Source: Opisthorchis felineus
Lineage: Eukaryota; Platyhelminthes; Trematoda; Opisthorchiida; Opisthorchiidae
Direction of reading: 5' to 3'
DNA: 64,000 bases
NCBI GenBank assembly: GCA_004794785.1
Contig: SJOL01006429.1
Coordinates: 342,323 to 406,322, forward strand
The notes beneath the pieces were generated by a model that was not told the DNA's origin, did not search any database, and saw only the letters and a program-made list of their open reading frames with translations. The position numbers and the translations under genes were made by a program. Every line of letters begins with the position of its first letter. The first letter of the stretch is position 1. This document shows, piece after piece, positions 11,401 through 25,600 of this stretch.

Positions 11401-14079
11401 CAGACAACTGATACCCCGTTTCTTCTGGCCAGCCCCCTACCCCAGATTACTCTGTGAGCTCTGTTTACTAACTGATACTTCGTTCTGCCTAGCCCTAACC
11501 AACGTATACCAAGCAAAAGTCATAGTTTCGCCCTCATACGCCCCAGAAAGTCTGAGGAGGCGTAATGAACTAAGATGCTGTATGGCTGTACGCCCCATTA
11601 AACGCACGCAAAAAATTGGGGCGTGACTTTGCTTGACTTGGCAGCTCATACCAATGCTCCGCCGTCGTTTAGCCATGGCGCGTCCGCTCTGAACACCTCC
11701 ATTCAATCCCTGTCCTCCCAGTGGTAGCTGCCCTTTCATTTGCCCTTTACGTGACCTGCCTTTTCCAGCTGCTGTTTGCTGTCTGCTTGTTCGAACTGAC
11801 CGAGCTGTTTTACTGGCCTGGCTTTCCCTTGACCGGATAAAATATCGGGTCGCTGGAGTTCTTCATTAATGCACATGCCGAAAATATGTTTGCTTGGTGG
11901 CTTACAATTTGTAGCTCTGGTAGCATTTATGAGGGATCAAAATCTCGTCTGGTGAATGGGTACGTCCTGTGGGGAGGGTCGCCCTGTTACGTTGCACCAT
12001 AGCGCGTTCGTATACCCAAAACCCCTCCAGTAGCACGGGGGGTTCCGAGTCTGGTCTTTAATTCAGGAAATCCATAAAAGAGCTCTGTTGTTGTCTGATT
12101 TGGCTGCTGGGTTGGACTTTTCCCGGTTGCGTCACTTATCTGGCAAAGCTCTTCCCCACAGATAATGGAAAGCTAACCTCTCCTCTGTTGAAAGAACTAA
12201 AAAATGCATTGAACAGCCCGAAGATAATCTGCGACGCCCATGGCTCACGTCGACGTGCAAAGCTGTAGCCACCTTCTTCTTAGTTAGAGTTGTACCTCAC
12301 CAGAACCCACTTCGCCGACCAAACATAACGCGAACTCCCCTCTACTATTCAAGGGTTTGGTCGAATGCAGCAAGTAAGTTTTAAAAATTCTAATAAAACT
12401 CCAAGTCCTTCAATATTAGCATTCAACTCCAGAGCCCGTGTGCTTGATTGAAACTGCAGCAGTACTTCTGGGACCGTTGACCCTTTTTCTTACATCCACT
12501 TTCCTGCATACGTTATGGTACTGTTCAACTCACATAGCAACCTCCAGATAAGCTAGTCCATAATCTCGGAAGTTCTATTTCCATCAGTCCTTATGTGTTT
12601 TCTGTCCCTTCTCACACCACCCCTCTGACCTATGCCTGTTGTACTATATTAGCACCATATTGGCAAGCTTGGCCTAATCGCTAGGCCACTAAGAACAAAT
12701 CTACCCCCTTCCTTCCTCATTCAGCCACTTGTTGTCACCACATTAAATGTAATTAACTTTAAGTTATTTTGTTCTGTTTACGGACCTCAAGCTATGTGGA
12801 ACCTCCTCAAATTCACCAGGCCTTACTAATCTTATCCCATCCCCTCCGTTCCTCGAGCTTCAAACTTCGGCAGCATCTGCTTCGAACGCTCTGTATGACC
12901 GTTATCCACTCCACCGGGTCTGGAGAGATCCACGTCAGAAGAGATCTCCAACTGAACCAAAAATACCAGAGATCCTACGTCGGCTTTGTTTGATCTTTGT
13001 GGACCCCTTGCCCAACCAAAAAAATCCCGCTGCCCACAGAATTGCACATTCCAGCCTGATCACCTCAACCATGACATCTGCTCCGGGGCTGTCCAGAAAC
13101 CAAAGCATATCAGTGCGAGAGAAGATAACTGATGGCAAGGTACTGTGATACCCAGTATGATCGCACACCCGCAACTGTTCCCTCAGTATTCTGGACTGTG
13201 CCTTCTCTCCCCTTGTTCCACAACCTTCAAGTGTAAACAAATAATTTTGCCCGTCCTCAGCCAAATCTGTGACGAGCTCCTCCTAATCTGATGAACCTTT
13301 TGTTTGGATCTAACCATCTCGATAAGCTTTCGGGTTGTGCTCCAAACAAATTCAAACATTTTCTCTGCAGTTCGTGTTTCGTTCTGTGCGTTAGCATTAA
13401 CTGACACTCCCAACTTAAGCCGTCCGTGACCATGGCTATAAACCCAGCTGTCAAGGCCCACGGAGCCCCAGCAATGGTTTTCATTTCTAGTTAAAATTGA
13501 CCGGCTGAACCATTGCAGCGCTACTGCTTCACCAGATCCCTTGTGCTGTTTCCTCATTTTCTGAAATTTGCGGTTTTCTGAGCACGTACCAGGCAGGTTA
13601 CCTTATTTTTGCCTTCCTCTGGTGCGTGGTTGCTCGTCATCTTCAAATTGTAACTGTCTGATATTGCTTTAGTTTGATATATTCCCCAAACTATAGGTAA
13701 AAGCCCAATAATTCTGCTTTTCTGCCCTCAGTGTCCACCGCAATAACATCGTGCCAGTTTGGCCATGACCGCTTCTGTATCGGACAGTACCCACTATTTG
13801 TGTGACTGCTTTGTTTCTGAGCAATCCTGAGTGCCCACGAAACACATCAGTCATGCTTTTATTCGGAGTGTACAAGTGTGGTGATGCCTGATGTTTTGCC
13901 ACCTACCAGCAGGGAATAAAATTTATTTTAATCGAGCAGCATGGTAAGGTGGGCATTGTACGCTCGTCTAAAGCACAAAAATCTTGCTGATCACTGGGGG
14001 ACTATATGCCTGCCTCACGTCAATTCCACACTGGCCGCCATGGAACAGTGGGAGGTATGGAGCGCTTGAACACCTGCCC
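11401..14079. other. No recognisable gene
   Basis: Frames up to 124 codons on - (13183-13557) and shorter ones on both strands. None shows a motif I know. The text around 11790-11835 (GTTTTACTGGCCTGG) resembles the flank just before the LINE 3' end at 10310-10330, so part of this may be repeat sequence. Confidence 0.35.
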
Positions 14080-14150
14080 GAACGGCCGAGTGGATAACAT
14101 TTCTGATTACTAATTCAGTGACCCAGGTTTAATCCCCGCGTTGCCGTCTG
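14080..14150 (+). repeat. tRNA-like segment (SINE head or dead tRNA)
   Basis: An A-box-like GGCCGAGTGGATAA is followed after about 30 bases by a B-box-like GGTTTAATCCC. There is no matching acceptor stem, so this is not a working tRNA. It is probably the head of a tRNA-derived SINE distinct from the main family here. Confidence 0.4.
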
Positions 14151-17100
14151 CATCCGTTCTAATCCTCCGGTTCAGAAGCGAAGGAGTAAGCGGGACCTAT
14201 GAACACATTCATTATGGTATTCTCCAAAATCCGAAGACAGCTCTTTACCAAAGCCAGCCGTTTGCCATTACACATACAGTAGCGAGCATTTTTGCCAAGT
14301 GTTCGGGCCATAATGCAAGTTGTTTAACTAGCAACGTGCTCAGCCTACTGTGGTTAGTTTAGTTAAGCGAACCGAAAAAGTTGTGAGCCGACTGAGAACG
14401 TATGCTATTGGACCTGACATAGGAAATAGGTTGCAGTTGTGAGCACTTCGTTTACTTGTTTCAATCCTGGGCATAAAGTGTTTGAGTTAGGAAAAGAAAT
14501 AGCCGTGAGGAATTATGTCGCTGATCAACTTGAGCCAGCGGAAACATTTATGAAGTAAACCCTGCTTGTGAACGACTACGCAGGGCGCTCCAGCGAACTG
14601 AACAGTGAATCCGGAGCAAAACCAACCCCGGTTTATTGGGTTAGCACAAGGACACGTATTTCTTGAATTCATTGGCGGTTACGTTAAGAAGCAAGTTTGC
14701 TTGTGTTTTAAGCTTGTTTACACTGCGGCCAAGCCTCGTCTGGAAGCAAATATCAGGAAATTCCCCCCGCATCAGTCTAAGCTTTGGAAGATCTTCGAAA
14801 ACCAACATAGTCTGGACGGGCATGCTCTAGCGAAACATGCCACAGGACACATCCCAGGTTGTACAATCCATGTTTTTCCTGGGAAACCATTAAGCCATAT
14901 GTCAAGCCACAGTGCTGCACCTTCAGTAGCCAGACACCTGTTATACATCCGCCATTAGATTGATCCGGGCAAACCTTTCAAAATCTTGTTAAGCATTTTA
15001 CAACCCAAGGTTTGGGCGCCAGATAAAGCACTGTTTTTCAGATAACGCGACGCAACTATGTATAAAATATGAGGCAAGCCATTTACTCGCACTACAATTA
15101 ATCATGTGGCCTGGAGAAATCGGACAATCAGAGCCTGTTCAACACTGTTCTTACTGTACATGTATAATTCACGTTTTATACGTATGCGACAAGTGTGCAA
15201 ACATATCAAAGAATCTCTTCTTCCAGTTCTAATGAGATCGATGAAGATTCCGTTGGGCGGAAAAGTCGTCTTCTCGGAAGCATTTGGATGCAAGACCATT
15301 AATTGTTTGCCGACATCCTTTAGGACCGCTTATATTGTATAAAATTTTCGTGATCCACCCTGCCAGACTGTGCATTGAGGTGATCCGGATATTGGGTACC
15401 TGCAGGTTTTTTTCGCCTTAGATCACTTCGCCCATTTAGAAGCTGTTTCTTATCTGGAACAAATAAAAATTGAAACAAGATAAAAAACAATGAACAAAAC
15501 TAGCTAAACGAGAAACAAAAAGTTAAAACAAATGAACACGCGCGGAGTAGAGCCTAAACTACGGAGTATGTGCCTTTGTTTGGAAGGAAACACGGAGTTT
15601 AAAGAGACCATAGCAGAGAGCCTGCAGAGAGAAGTAGGGCTTCTAGCGTTCACGTCGATAACTTTTTAGACACAAGTAAAAAATCCAGCTCGTTCGAACA
15701 AACGGAAATGTCGAAATGCAGATCGGACGTCAAATGTTTCCAGTTAAGACGGAGTTTGTCAGATGTCTTCGGAGGGATTTGAATGCGATGGAATACAGTA
15801 TTCTTCATGGAAAATTAAAACGAAAATAATGAGACGAACCCCACTGTTAATCTGCTGAGAAGTGCTTGGGTGGATGTCATTATCTAGTGTGCTGGGAACA
15901 CAGGTTAATTTAAAGGAAGGACTGCAGCGGGCAGGCTCTACCTATCCGGCTTTATAAGCACAAAGGCGGAGATAACGTTCTTGTTTTCAACGGACTTAGT
16001 TACTGCGATGGCGTTTTCCTGCGAATTAAGCATGGCTCCCCTGGAGCTTATTGTAAATGACAAGATGAAGGTTTACTGTGGTCCGACAAGTCCTAGCCTG
16101 GTGAAGATGAGCTGGCCGTAGCTGTCTGGGATGAACTTTTATCCAGCAGTTTTAGGTGCTGATGAAGGAGCATCAGTAAGGTTAGCTTGACTGGAGAGGC
16201 GCTCAGGGGTTTAATGCGGAGCGAAGAGACCACCGAAGGTGCCTCACAAGAACCTAAGTTTGAAGCCCAGGTGGATTACTTTGGGGGAACAAGGTGAAGT
16301 CATGTTTAGAGAACCCAATGAAATCTCTCAGGATTGCATCACCCTTGAGAAGACCTGTTTGTCTTCCCGGTTTTTAAAAAGGACCTTTTTACCGCGCTAG
16401 CTAGACAGGTCAGGGCTGGATTTTCCAGGCGTGAGAGGGTCAGACCTGCTAGAAGTTTATCAAAAGTCTCTCAGGCAGCCTCAAATCCTTCAGCAACCAC
16501 AATTTGGCAAAAGGCTAAATGCCTGTGCATTCAGCAGACTACTTTTGCTGATGTTACCGATAGCGATGCGGAAGCGGGTTCATCCGAGTTTTCATCCCTC
16601 GGGATGTGCACCCGAGTGACACATAGTAGGCAGAGTCGTCTCTGGGGGTGTATCCGTTTTTGACTCCTGGCACGCAAAGCATGCAGCTGGTTTCTAAAGA
16701 AGGATGATTCATATATAACAGCCGAGGAGTAGGAGCTAACGGTGCTCTCTGAGAGTGTCTGCATATCATTGACTAGCGATATCATCTTATAGAATGATGA
16801 GTTTATATTATGGATAGAAGCTTCGGTATGGAGTAAAGACGTGCCATTTATATCAGAAAAAACTTTGTTCGGCAATGGGGGTCTGCTCATGTTCAACACT
16901 GTTCAAGCGATGGTGATAAGCAACAGGTGGCTAAATTTTTAACCTATGGCCTGTACAGCAGCCCGGCGACAAACCCATAGATACATTCGCAGCTTATACA
17001 TTTCCTCAGGCTGATTCATGCCGGAACAATTTGCTCACTAGTAATAAAGTATTTTAGCGCCCCAGTGGTGAGATGAAGATGGCAGCCGCTGCACTGATGG

Positions 17101-17369
17101 ACAGTTATTTTTTGACGACAGAAGGGGGTGGTCAACTGGCTAGTGGCCGTAAGAGATATAGAGCAGCAACAAGCAACTTACGCCTAAACTAAGACTGATG
17201 CGCCTGAAGGAGGGCATACAACAGCCCAGAATTCACCGACCTTTGGGAGAGAGTGGTTGCACTGTCAGCTAATTTTATTTCCGACTGTTTTTTGAGGAGG
17301 GTAAGAGAAGGAGGGAAGTAAAGAGATACAGCAAAGCTTGAATAGACACCAGGCAAAAATGACTGTACT
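14151..17369. other. No recognisable gene
   Basis: Short frames on both strands, the longest 122 codons on - at 16531-16899. No motif, RNA gene or mobile-element signature was recognised. Confidence 0.4.
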
Positions 17370-17720
17370 GGTGTTGTTGGTGTCGTACACCTTCCAGGAT
17401 GGAGTCCCCGTGACCGCACCTGTGCCTGGCTGGAGACGCTGCAAGAAATGGCGGCTAATCGATGTCAGTGGCGTTCGTGCTGTCAATTTCTTTCCAGGTT
17501 GTCTGATTGAGCGGTTGTAGGTGTAGGCACCTCAGAACGCTTAACATAGGCCAGCACTAGGTCCCCTCCCTCATCCACTCTTTTTCTCTTCTCTTCACTC
17601 TAAGGCTTTTAATATAATTATATGAACCTTATGGTTGTACGGCAGTGAAGCATCAGTGTCAACACTGATATTGCTGTCCTTGATGACGATGATGATGACT
17701 GTACCTCCCGCAGGGAACGG
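17370..17720 (+). repeat. Dispersed repeat A, copy 1
   Basis: Resembles 33680-34020 in the same orientation. Shared blocks are a CCAGGATGG segment, the palindrome-like GGTGTAGGCACCTC (GGTGTAGACACCTC in copy 2), a pyrimidine-rich CTAGGTCCCCTCCCTCATCCAC block and a GATGATGATG run. I see no coding capacity. The class is unknown. Confidence 0.6.
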
Positions 17721-19558
17721 TCAACGCACCGTGTTAGGAAAGTCTGGTCAACTAGCTAGTGTCGTTGCTGGGGAGAGTAACTCAAGAAAATGTAGAGTTC
17801 AAACGCGACCTCTAGTCATTCAGGATCCTTGCTGTGAGGCACCAAAGTGTTGTTGCACAGATTATCAGCCGCCTAACTCAATCCTCAATAAACTCAACCC
17901 TTTCTTTCTCGAGGCTCCGCTTTGTTCCTTCCTCCGTGCAGGTTGTAGAGAACCGCCGTCAGTTTACGACCGAAAAGTTCTTCCGGACGCAATGGTGTCC
18001 ACTGTAGGATTCCAAAGAAATGCGCTCCCAGCATCGGGCTCCTGTCCTCCATTCTACGTTTGTCTTGGATTTCAGCGGGTAAACGTTCTTCCCCTTGGAA
18101 TCACTGGGCCATACGCAATATATATAAGGGCAGAAACCGACACCCCACTAAGAGCTATATATCAATAAGTCCCACGTCTATTCTCCGTAAGCCAAAGGGC
18201 TCGGTAATCCATCCTTGCTGTATATTCTCACCTTTATCAGCCTGCCACATTTCTCCAAATATGTTTTCACCGTCGTTCGCCCCAGTTCAACGTACCTGAA
18301 ATTGTTTGTTGCAAGTACCTAAACCGCTCCTGAAAATGGTTAGTTGAATTTATGTTTCCTTGAATTTCCTTGACATAACCTCGACTGACGTGATTTTGGA
18401 TCGTTGGGAAATCTTGAGCACATTTGTTCTGATATTTCTTTGGTTAGCCTCATTATTGCACGTTCTGTTTTCTAGAGGGAGCGTTTGTGGGGTAGTTCTC
18501 TCTCAGTTCCACATAACTTATGTGGTCCCCCAACGATCGGCCTGTTTATACACAATTACAATGACTCTCGTTCACGGTTATCCTCCGTCTAACTACAACT
18601 GGTCTTCTCTTCTCTTACATCATGGAGGCCTGGATGAGAAATCCAGTGCACCTCGAAGTAGCAAATGATGACAATGATAGCCGATAAACCGGCTAACACT
18701 CAGCTCCTGCAAAACCAGTTCAGGGACTTTCCTGCTTTATTATTATTCTTATTCCTCTTGGGTACAACCGCCAGCGCTGGTGTCCCCTTTGAGCGGGCGG
18801 TCTCTCCTAAATCCAATGTGAGCGCTATTTCATCAAGCCCAATCACAGTTCCTAACTCCATGGCTATTAAAGAAGCTCTTTCTTCGGCGGCTTGCGTCGC
18901 GGTTACGTGGAATTTCCTTCAAGTTCATGGTGGTTTCATTTTGGAGTAAGCCTTCCGAATCTGTCATGTCCCCTCCCTTACTCACGGTTTTAGGCGACTG
19001 AATCCGCTCATCTGCAGTCATTCCCACTAAGACTGTTATCAATCACCGGCCCCGAGTAAAAGCTGAACGCTTTGATAGCTGGTCATATTAGCATCCACAC
19101 ACAATTACGTATTGTTTATGTACTTAAAACTGCACTCGCTATCTAGGTAGCATTTACTTACGCGTATATCAATAGACACACGTGTCCTGATTCCTTCATT
19201 TCTAGTACCGTTATTAGACTGGCCCGTATTTCCTTCCCCTTCAGCTACCATACGAAAATGAGTCCAGACCCGATACCCGACGTTCCTTGTCTACGAAACT
19301 ATGGCATTTTACTTACGTGCAAATCTGCAGCAGCCATTGTACCCAGTGGAGTCCTCGGGCTGGAGCCGATTGAAATTCATATCACGCGCCATGCTTGTTG
19401 CACCCACGGATGGATGCACAAGCTCTCACCAACCACAATTTTCCAGACCTGGGTCTCGCCTTATGGTATGGCTATCCTGGATTCTCAAGGAACCCTTGTG
19501 AACCGTTGAACCTCGCGGAGCGCGCGCAATTCAGTTTTGTGCGGTGCGTTGATGAATC
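17721..19558. other. Upstream flank of PSMD1
   Basis: A 177-codon + frame (17635-18168) begins inside repeat A and has no motif I know, so I do not call it a gene. Just before the PSMD1 start, a short GC-rich patch at 19513-19530 (CGGAGCGCGCGC) may mark the promoter. No TATA box is evident. Confidence 0.4.
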
Positions 19559-19621
19559 ATGGCCCTGACGTCGGCTGCCGGTTTAGTGTCTCTGTTAGAT
19601 GATAAAGGGCCGGAACTTAAG
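19559..19621 (+). CDS. PSMD1: PSMD1 exon 1
   Basis: Encodes [21 protein letters not shown], close to the human N-terminus. Ends AAG before GTGAGT, phase 0. The following intron is only 47 bases (19622-19668). Confidence 0.95.
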
Positions 19622-22600
19622 GTGAGTTACTTCCAAGCAAGCGTTTAACATTTTAAAACGATATTCAGGCATATGCTTTAAAACGTTTGGACGAGTTGGT
19701 GGACGAGTTCTGGGCCGAAATTTCCGAGTCTGTGAGCAAAATCGAAATATTACACGAGGATATCGGTTTTGAACACAATAAGCTCGCGGCGTTACTAGCC
19801 TCGAAAGTATACTATCACTTAGCAGAGTACCAAGATGCGCTGCATTTTGCTTTATGTGCAGAGGAGTTATTTGATCCGAATACCCAGTCAGAGTTTGTGG
19901 AAACAATTGTGGGTAGGTTCATTTTTACTCTCAAAGGCATCTTACTTCAAAGCCAAATGCATTGATAAGTATACGGAGCTGCGTGTAGCGCGGGACCAGA
20001 TGCTGGATTCCGGTTCATCTCTACTACGTCAAGACTCTACGGGTGATCGTACATGGTCTTCAGGCAGTGCAACGTATAAGCGTTTGGAGCTTGTTGTCGA
20101 TAGAATGTTTGATCGATGTTTTGAACATAAACAATACAAGCAAGCTCTTGGGATTGCGATTGAGACCAGGAGGTGAGTTTTACGCATCGGTCAATACAGT
20201 TTGCCTACGTTGCATATTCTCAACACACCCACTGGTGGCCGTACTTTTGCGCTACTTAGCTATCTTGAGCTCAGTGGAAGTAAAGGGTGAATATCAACAG
20301 TTTTTCTTTGTTGACATTCTTTGAAGATCACGACTCGTTATGTTAGTGCACCACAAGAACTTCGGCCTCAGTTACTAAAACAATTCCACGAACGGCAGCC
20401 TGGGCATCCTATTGAAACCCATCGCTCAAGGTTGTCGAGTGGCCCTCCACTTCTCCGAGCGTTGCTGCGGGTAGTGCGCAATGGTAGACGGATTCCATAT
20501 GAAATCACAAATTTTTTATTTGCCTTGGCTCCAAAAGCCTTTGGAGTTCGCTGGACCAACGCGAAGGTATATGTCGCTGATCGTTGCCCACGCTTTCTCG
20601 GTGGTCAGGGGTGTTTATGATTAGCCCTGCTTCGATTGCATAAAGAACATTCATCCTTAGGCTTTGAAGTTTGCATTTCCGCGACTTCTGGTCTCAATGG
20701 AGCTAGGGAGCTGTGAGCGAGAAGGCTTATTGGTTAGAGCGCGAATTTGCTTACCGGAAGGCCGGTGTTCGAACCCTACATCTGCATCTCGACTTTTCCT
20801 GTCTAGGCTTGGGAAACCTGGCAGTATCCCAGCCCTCGTGCTTCCTTCGGGTGGCATGGCAGCTAGGCACCGAAAGGGTGTTACAGCTGAACGATATTTA
20901 CGAACCTATTGCTTCCTTCGGGTGGCATGGCAACTAGACACTGAAAGGGTGCTACGGCTGAACGGTATAATGGAGCTAGATTCTCAGGTTTCGAGTTTGC
21001 CCATTGTTTCCGATTCCCAAGGTATTCAGCGTTTGCGTAGACCAACTCACCATCTGCGATACAGCGGTCAAGCAGAACGTTTTGTTGTTAATTTTAAACG
21101 GCAGCTAACGAAGGTGGGAGATAGATGAAACATCAAACATTATTTTGTGGTCAAATCGGTGGACACCCGGCAAGTCGGTACACACTTATCAGTCCTCAGG
21201 TGACGTGCTTTAGTGGGGACATATGCGTTTGCGGAAGTATTGTTGGCCACAACACGTTATTTTAGGAGAAACTGCCACATAGAGAGATATCAGGCTCCTT
21301 CACCCCAAGTCCCGCCTTTAATGTATGAAGTATTCGGGGAGGTCGTGCAAAGTGAACACCTGGAGTAGTTGTACAATACATCAGTCGAGGGATCAATCTG
21401 GTAACACCATGCCCGATCCGCCATACATAGAGCGAGATGGCTCAGTGGTTAGAGCGCGAATTTCCTGACCGAATTTCGTGGTTCGAACCCGATCTCCGTC
21501 TCTCGGCTTCCCCTGTCTAGGATTGGGCAACCTGGCAGTATCCCAGACCTCGTGCTTCTTTTGGGTGGCATGGCAGCTAGGCACCGAAAGGATGTTCCAG
21601 CTGAACGATTTTATACCAGACCAGGGCGCATCCGACAGAGTCATCTAAAAAGGCACGTCCCTAACTGAACTGTGCAAGGCCACCCCATATCCATCATTCT
21701 ACGTTTGACTAGAATCCCTCCTCTTCTATCGCCACCTGGCTGCCATCTCTTCAAGCTTTAAAATTGTTGACTCTTCTGGAAGCCATGTTGATTTCACGAT
21801 TTAGGCCAGGCATTTCTTCCACAAAAGACCTGTGTCAGACCATGTCGATCCGCGTGACCCGCCTATAGCTTGTATTCCTTTCGGTTAGGATCTGATTCTG
21901 TACGTTGATTCACTCGTTACTTATGCGACGCGAATGTTCAAAATGGCACGTCTTTCTCCAGTCATGTTTGGTCATTTAGCCTACAATCCCTTCACATTTT
22001 CCAAAAATTCTATTGCTGTGTACTTCTACATCGCAGGAACAGGCGGATAGACAACGTATCCAATTATCTTGATCGTCATTCTGGGAGCTGATCTATTAAT
22101 GTGGCTATTTTGTTATTACATCGTGAGCAATTGTGACTAACGAAGGCAGTAGGGTTCGCGTTAATTCACAGTGCCACCCTTAACCACGCAATTCGAGTTA
22201 AGCATAAATGCTCAGTGTTTCCGCAATGTCCAACATGGGTACACGCTTCCCACCGATATGAACGCATTCGTTACTGTTGTCAGTTCAGGCCAGCGAGATG
22301 TCGATCTGTTTTTGGCTTCACAATGCGCGCGTCACTGCGTAACCCGGTGAGCACGTACACTATAGTTTTGTTCTGTCTAGGACAGTCGTCTAGTAAACAT
22401 TCATGACTCATGACCGACTCTTCAATACTATTCATCTGTGTTCGGAGCAATGCAGATCGGCGGGTGTGATTGTACCGCCATGTCTTGGTTTTTGGTTCCG
22501 CTGGCTTCCCTACTCCCATGAGGGCCTCCTGTGTATCATGCCAGGAAAGCAAGCGGTTGCATTTCATCCCAGGTGTTTGTTTTGCATTATGAGAATCCAT

Positions 22601-25600
22601 CAACGAACCATGCGTAACAGTAGTATGATTGGCCTTCCTACTGTTGAAGCAGTTATCCCTGCTCTTAAAGTGATTATTTTGGCTCTTGAGTTGATCGTTT
22701 CTGCTGCCGAAGTTCCTTTATTTGAAGTCGAAACGCTGTGGGCTATATGCAGCCGTCCGGAGACGGAGGGGATCAGTAGCCCAGAAGTTTTGGCGTGTAT
22801 GCCTTTGTTACAAGTATTTGGGGCGTCGCATCCGCAGTAGAAGTCTATACGGTGGTCGCTTCTATCAACAAACTGGCAAACGTTTAGATCAAGGGCGTCT
22901 GACAGTGCGCAACTGAGCTCAGTATGCAGTATTTGCGGTGGCCGGTGAGGAAATACTCCAGCAATTTCTGCAGATTAGTCTAGACCTACTGACACTTTTG
23001 AGGAGAGCCGCATCAATGGAGTCAGAGGAAAGCTCACATTAAAGCAGGTTTCAGTCTGGGGCATTGAAATCACCAACAATGAGACTGCTCCTCCCTTCGC
23101 CTGGTTTCTTATCGAGTCCAGCAAGTAGGCTCCATAATTCGTCTATGTATGTAGACAACTCTAGCCATGGAAGTTCTGAACCCGCTAACGATAACGGCAT
23201 CAAAGTTCTGAGAAACGATTGTTTATCACATATAGTTTCAACAGGATGAACTTTGAGATCCGCTTTCCAGTAAGGAGTTACACGGCCTCCAGATTTTTCC
23301 AGAACGATGATTTCGGGATATTTTCTACCGTGGAATGTGCACCTTCGAGTCTAGGGTATCCGAGGTCAGTCAAGTCTCAGTGGAGGCTATTGAGTCCGGT
23401 GATGCTCTGGAGTAAGTTGGATCTCCAGTTTGTTTCTAAGGTTACCCACATTGGTATACATCATTTGCAATCCACCTCCCATCTTAATGGTCGGGTGAGA
23501 TCAATATTGGGTTACACCGGTTGCTGGGGGGTTCCCAGTTCATCAACGACTTTCCATGTAGTGTTATTGTTTTATGTCGATCCTCCGGGGACAGACTTTT
23601 TAGGGCGTAAAAGGATTCCCCTCAGGACATAGGGCTCACCCGATAGTACGGTGCCATTCATTGCCGTCTTGACAAACAGCCTTTAGATGACCAACCTTGA
23701 AGAGGTATGTTTGCTCCCTGCCGAGGCGGTGGTTGGGGACGAAATTGATACCCTGTTCTCTGCCATCAAACAGTGATAAGAACACTCATTATAAAATGTC
23801 CTGTTCATCGAATATTCTCAGATAGGGTTTCCTCCTTAGACTTTGGGGCACTTACGATGACCAGACACTTGTCAAATGAGTTGACTTTGTTGCCGTCAGA
23901 GGTGCGCGGCTTTTGCAGATATCACATCGTTTTCTTTAGTTGATTTGTGGAGAACAAACTTAGGCGTTGAATTCGAAGAACTAGGCATAGATTCAGGCCT
24001 AACCATCACCCTTTTCCTCGTCTGTTGCAAGGTTGTGCTCGTACTACATGGTTAGGATGTTATTTCCCCATTCGCGACGGCTGCATAGGTCTTGTTCATC
24101 CACCCGTTACACCGTTCCTCAATCATCAATGACTGCTTAGATGAAACAGGGAAAACTCGGCTTCGCTCACCTGTAGGAGTGGCTGAACCAGACGCAGATC
24201 TGAACGAGGAAAATGATGTGCATGATTCACCTTCGGTGCGGGCCGAAATCTCTGTTGTCTCTGCTAAGAGAATGGAGTTCACTTCGGAGACGCTGATCAC
24301 TCACTACGATTCGGCAAGCGATCACAATGAAGCTGAAAACCGAGGATTTGTCCATTGCAGGTATTTGTATGGCCTACCTCTACGTTACAATAAACCGTAT
24401 GCAAGGTGCCACTACAGAAGACAGTGGGCGGCTTTCGATTGGGGTACGATTGATCCAATGGCTGCGCGGCTTGAGTCCAGAAGGCCTGATTCGTGTTTCG
24501 CGTGTGACCGAATCCCGCTGGCCAAACCTCGAGGGAAAAGTAGTGTTGTCTTGAAGAAGAGAAAACAGCAGTGTGGTAGATGAACACATCACTTCTAACC
24601 CAAAGGCTTCGCAAAATTGTTAGACCAAAAAAACTTATTTCGAGTTGTATCTAGTAGGTGCACAAGCTTCTCCATATGGGTGACAGGTTGTGAATGTTCG
24701 TGCAGGGCTTTGCGGTCCAGTCATCTTTTTTTAGGCATGCAACGACTAAGTGTCCACTACTTCTGGTGTCGGGACATTTCACTGACGACAGACCCGTGGA
24801 AAAAGGCGTCCCCATCCTTCCTGTCTATTTTGCTGATTCTCTAGTTTAAGGTGGTGTCCTCGTAATGTTCTGGGCAAAAAGTTGAGGTCTGTCAGTAGAC
24901 GGTTTCCTTTTCAGAATTTTATACACAAGCACAGGGACACCTCAGAGACGATATTTTCTGGATAATTTGCCGGATTGTAGCAGGCAGTTTTAGTAAGACA
25001 GGAAAGACACCTTACTAACTCCGTAGCTATTCTCTGAGACTGTTCTGGAGTAATTTCGTCTTTTTTAAGGCTGACTTGTGCGGCACATTCCAGATGCGGT
25101 CCTATAGTTGATTGTCCGTAGGAATGTGATCATGCCGAATGAATCAAGTGTTCTTCACACGGAAGATTTCCAATCTCATCAATTGTGCACTGACAGCTGG
25201 ACCCACAACTGGCGGGGGCGGGATGATTCAAACCGCTAGCTGGTTACCCCGACAGTGCGATCGTGCACCATAGTTGTCGCCTTCACTATGTGCTTTCGTC
25301 ACTCCCTACCCTACCTGACAAACAGAACCCTATAACGTCAGCGAACTGACTGGGTCATCACCTCCAGCTCCTTGTTCTCATTCTCGTGTTCTCCTTAGCC
25401 GCGGTGAACGAAGCCGTAGCAGCTGGAATCACAATTCTTCGGTACATGGTTTGTAGCTGAAAGGTTGAACTCAACTGAAATGGAGCTAGAAGCCAGTGTC
25501 ATTCCTAATTCACACGCAGGGTACAGCTAGCTGGTGGTAGTCAGCTATCAGTTTGGTCTGTATGGCCCCGGTTTCAATAAGTCACTTCCAGCACCACCAT

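Noticed and set aside
17635..18168. 177-codon + frame upstream of PSMD1
   Set aside because: Starts inside dispersed repeat A and has no family features or splice context I can support.
24092..24583. 163-codon + frame in intron 3
   Set aside because: Some protein-like composition but no motif, and a second overlapping frame runs on the other strand.
25196..25270. tRNA-like segment on -
   Set aside because: Only a weak B-box (GGTTTGAATCA); no convincing A-box.
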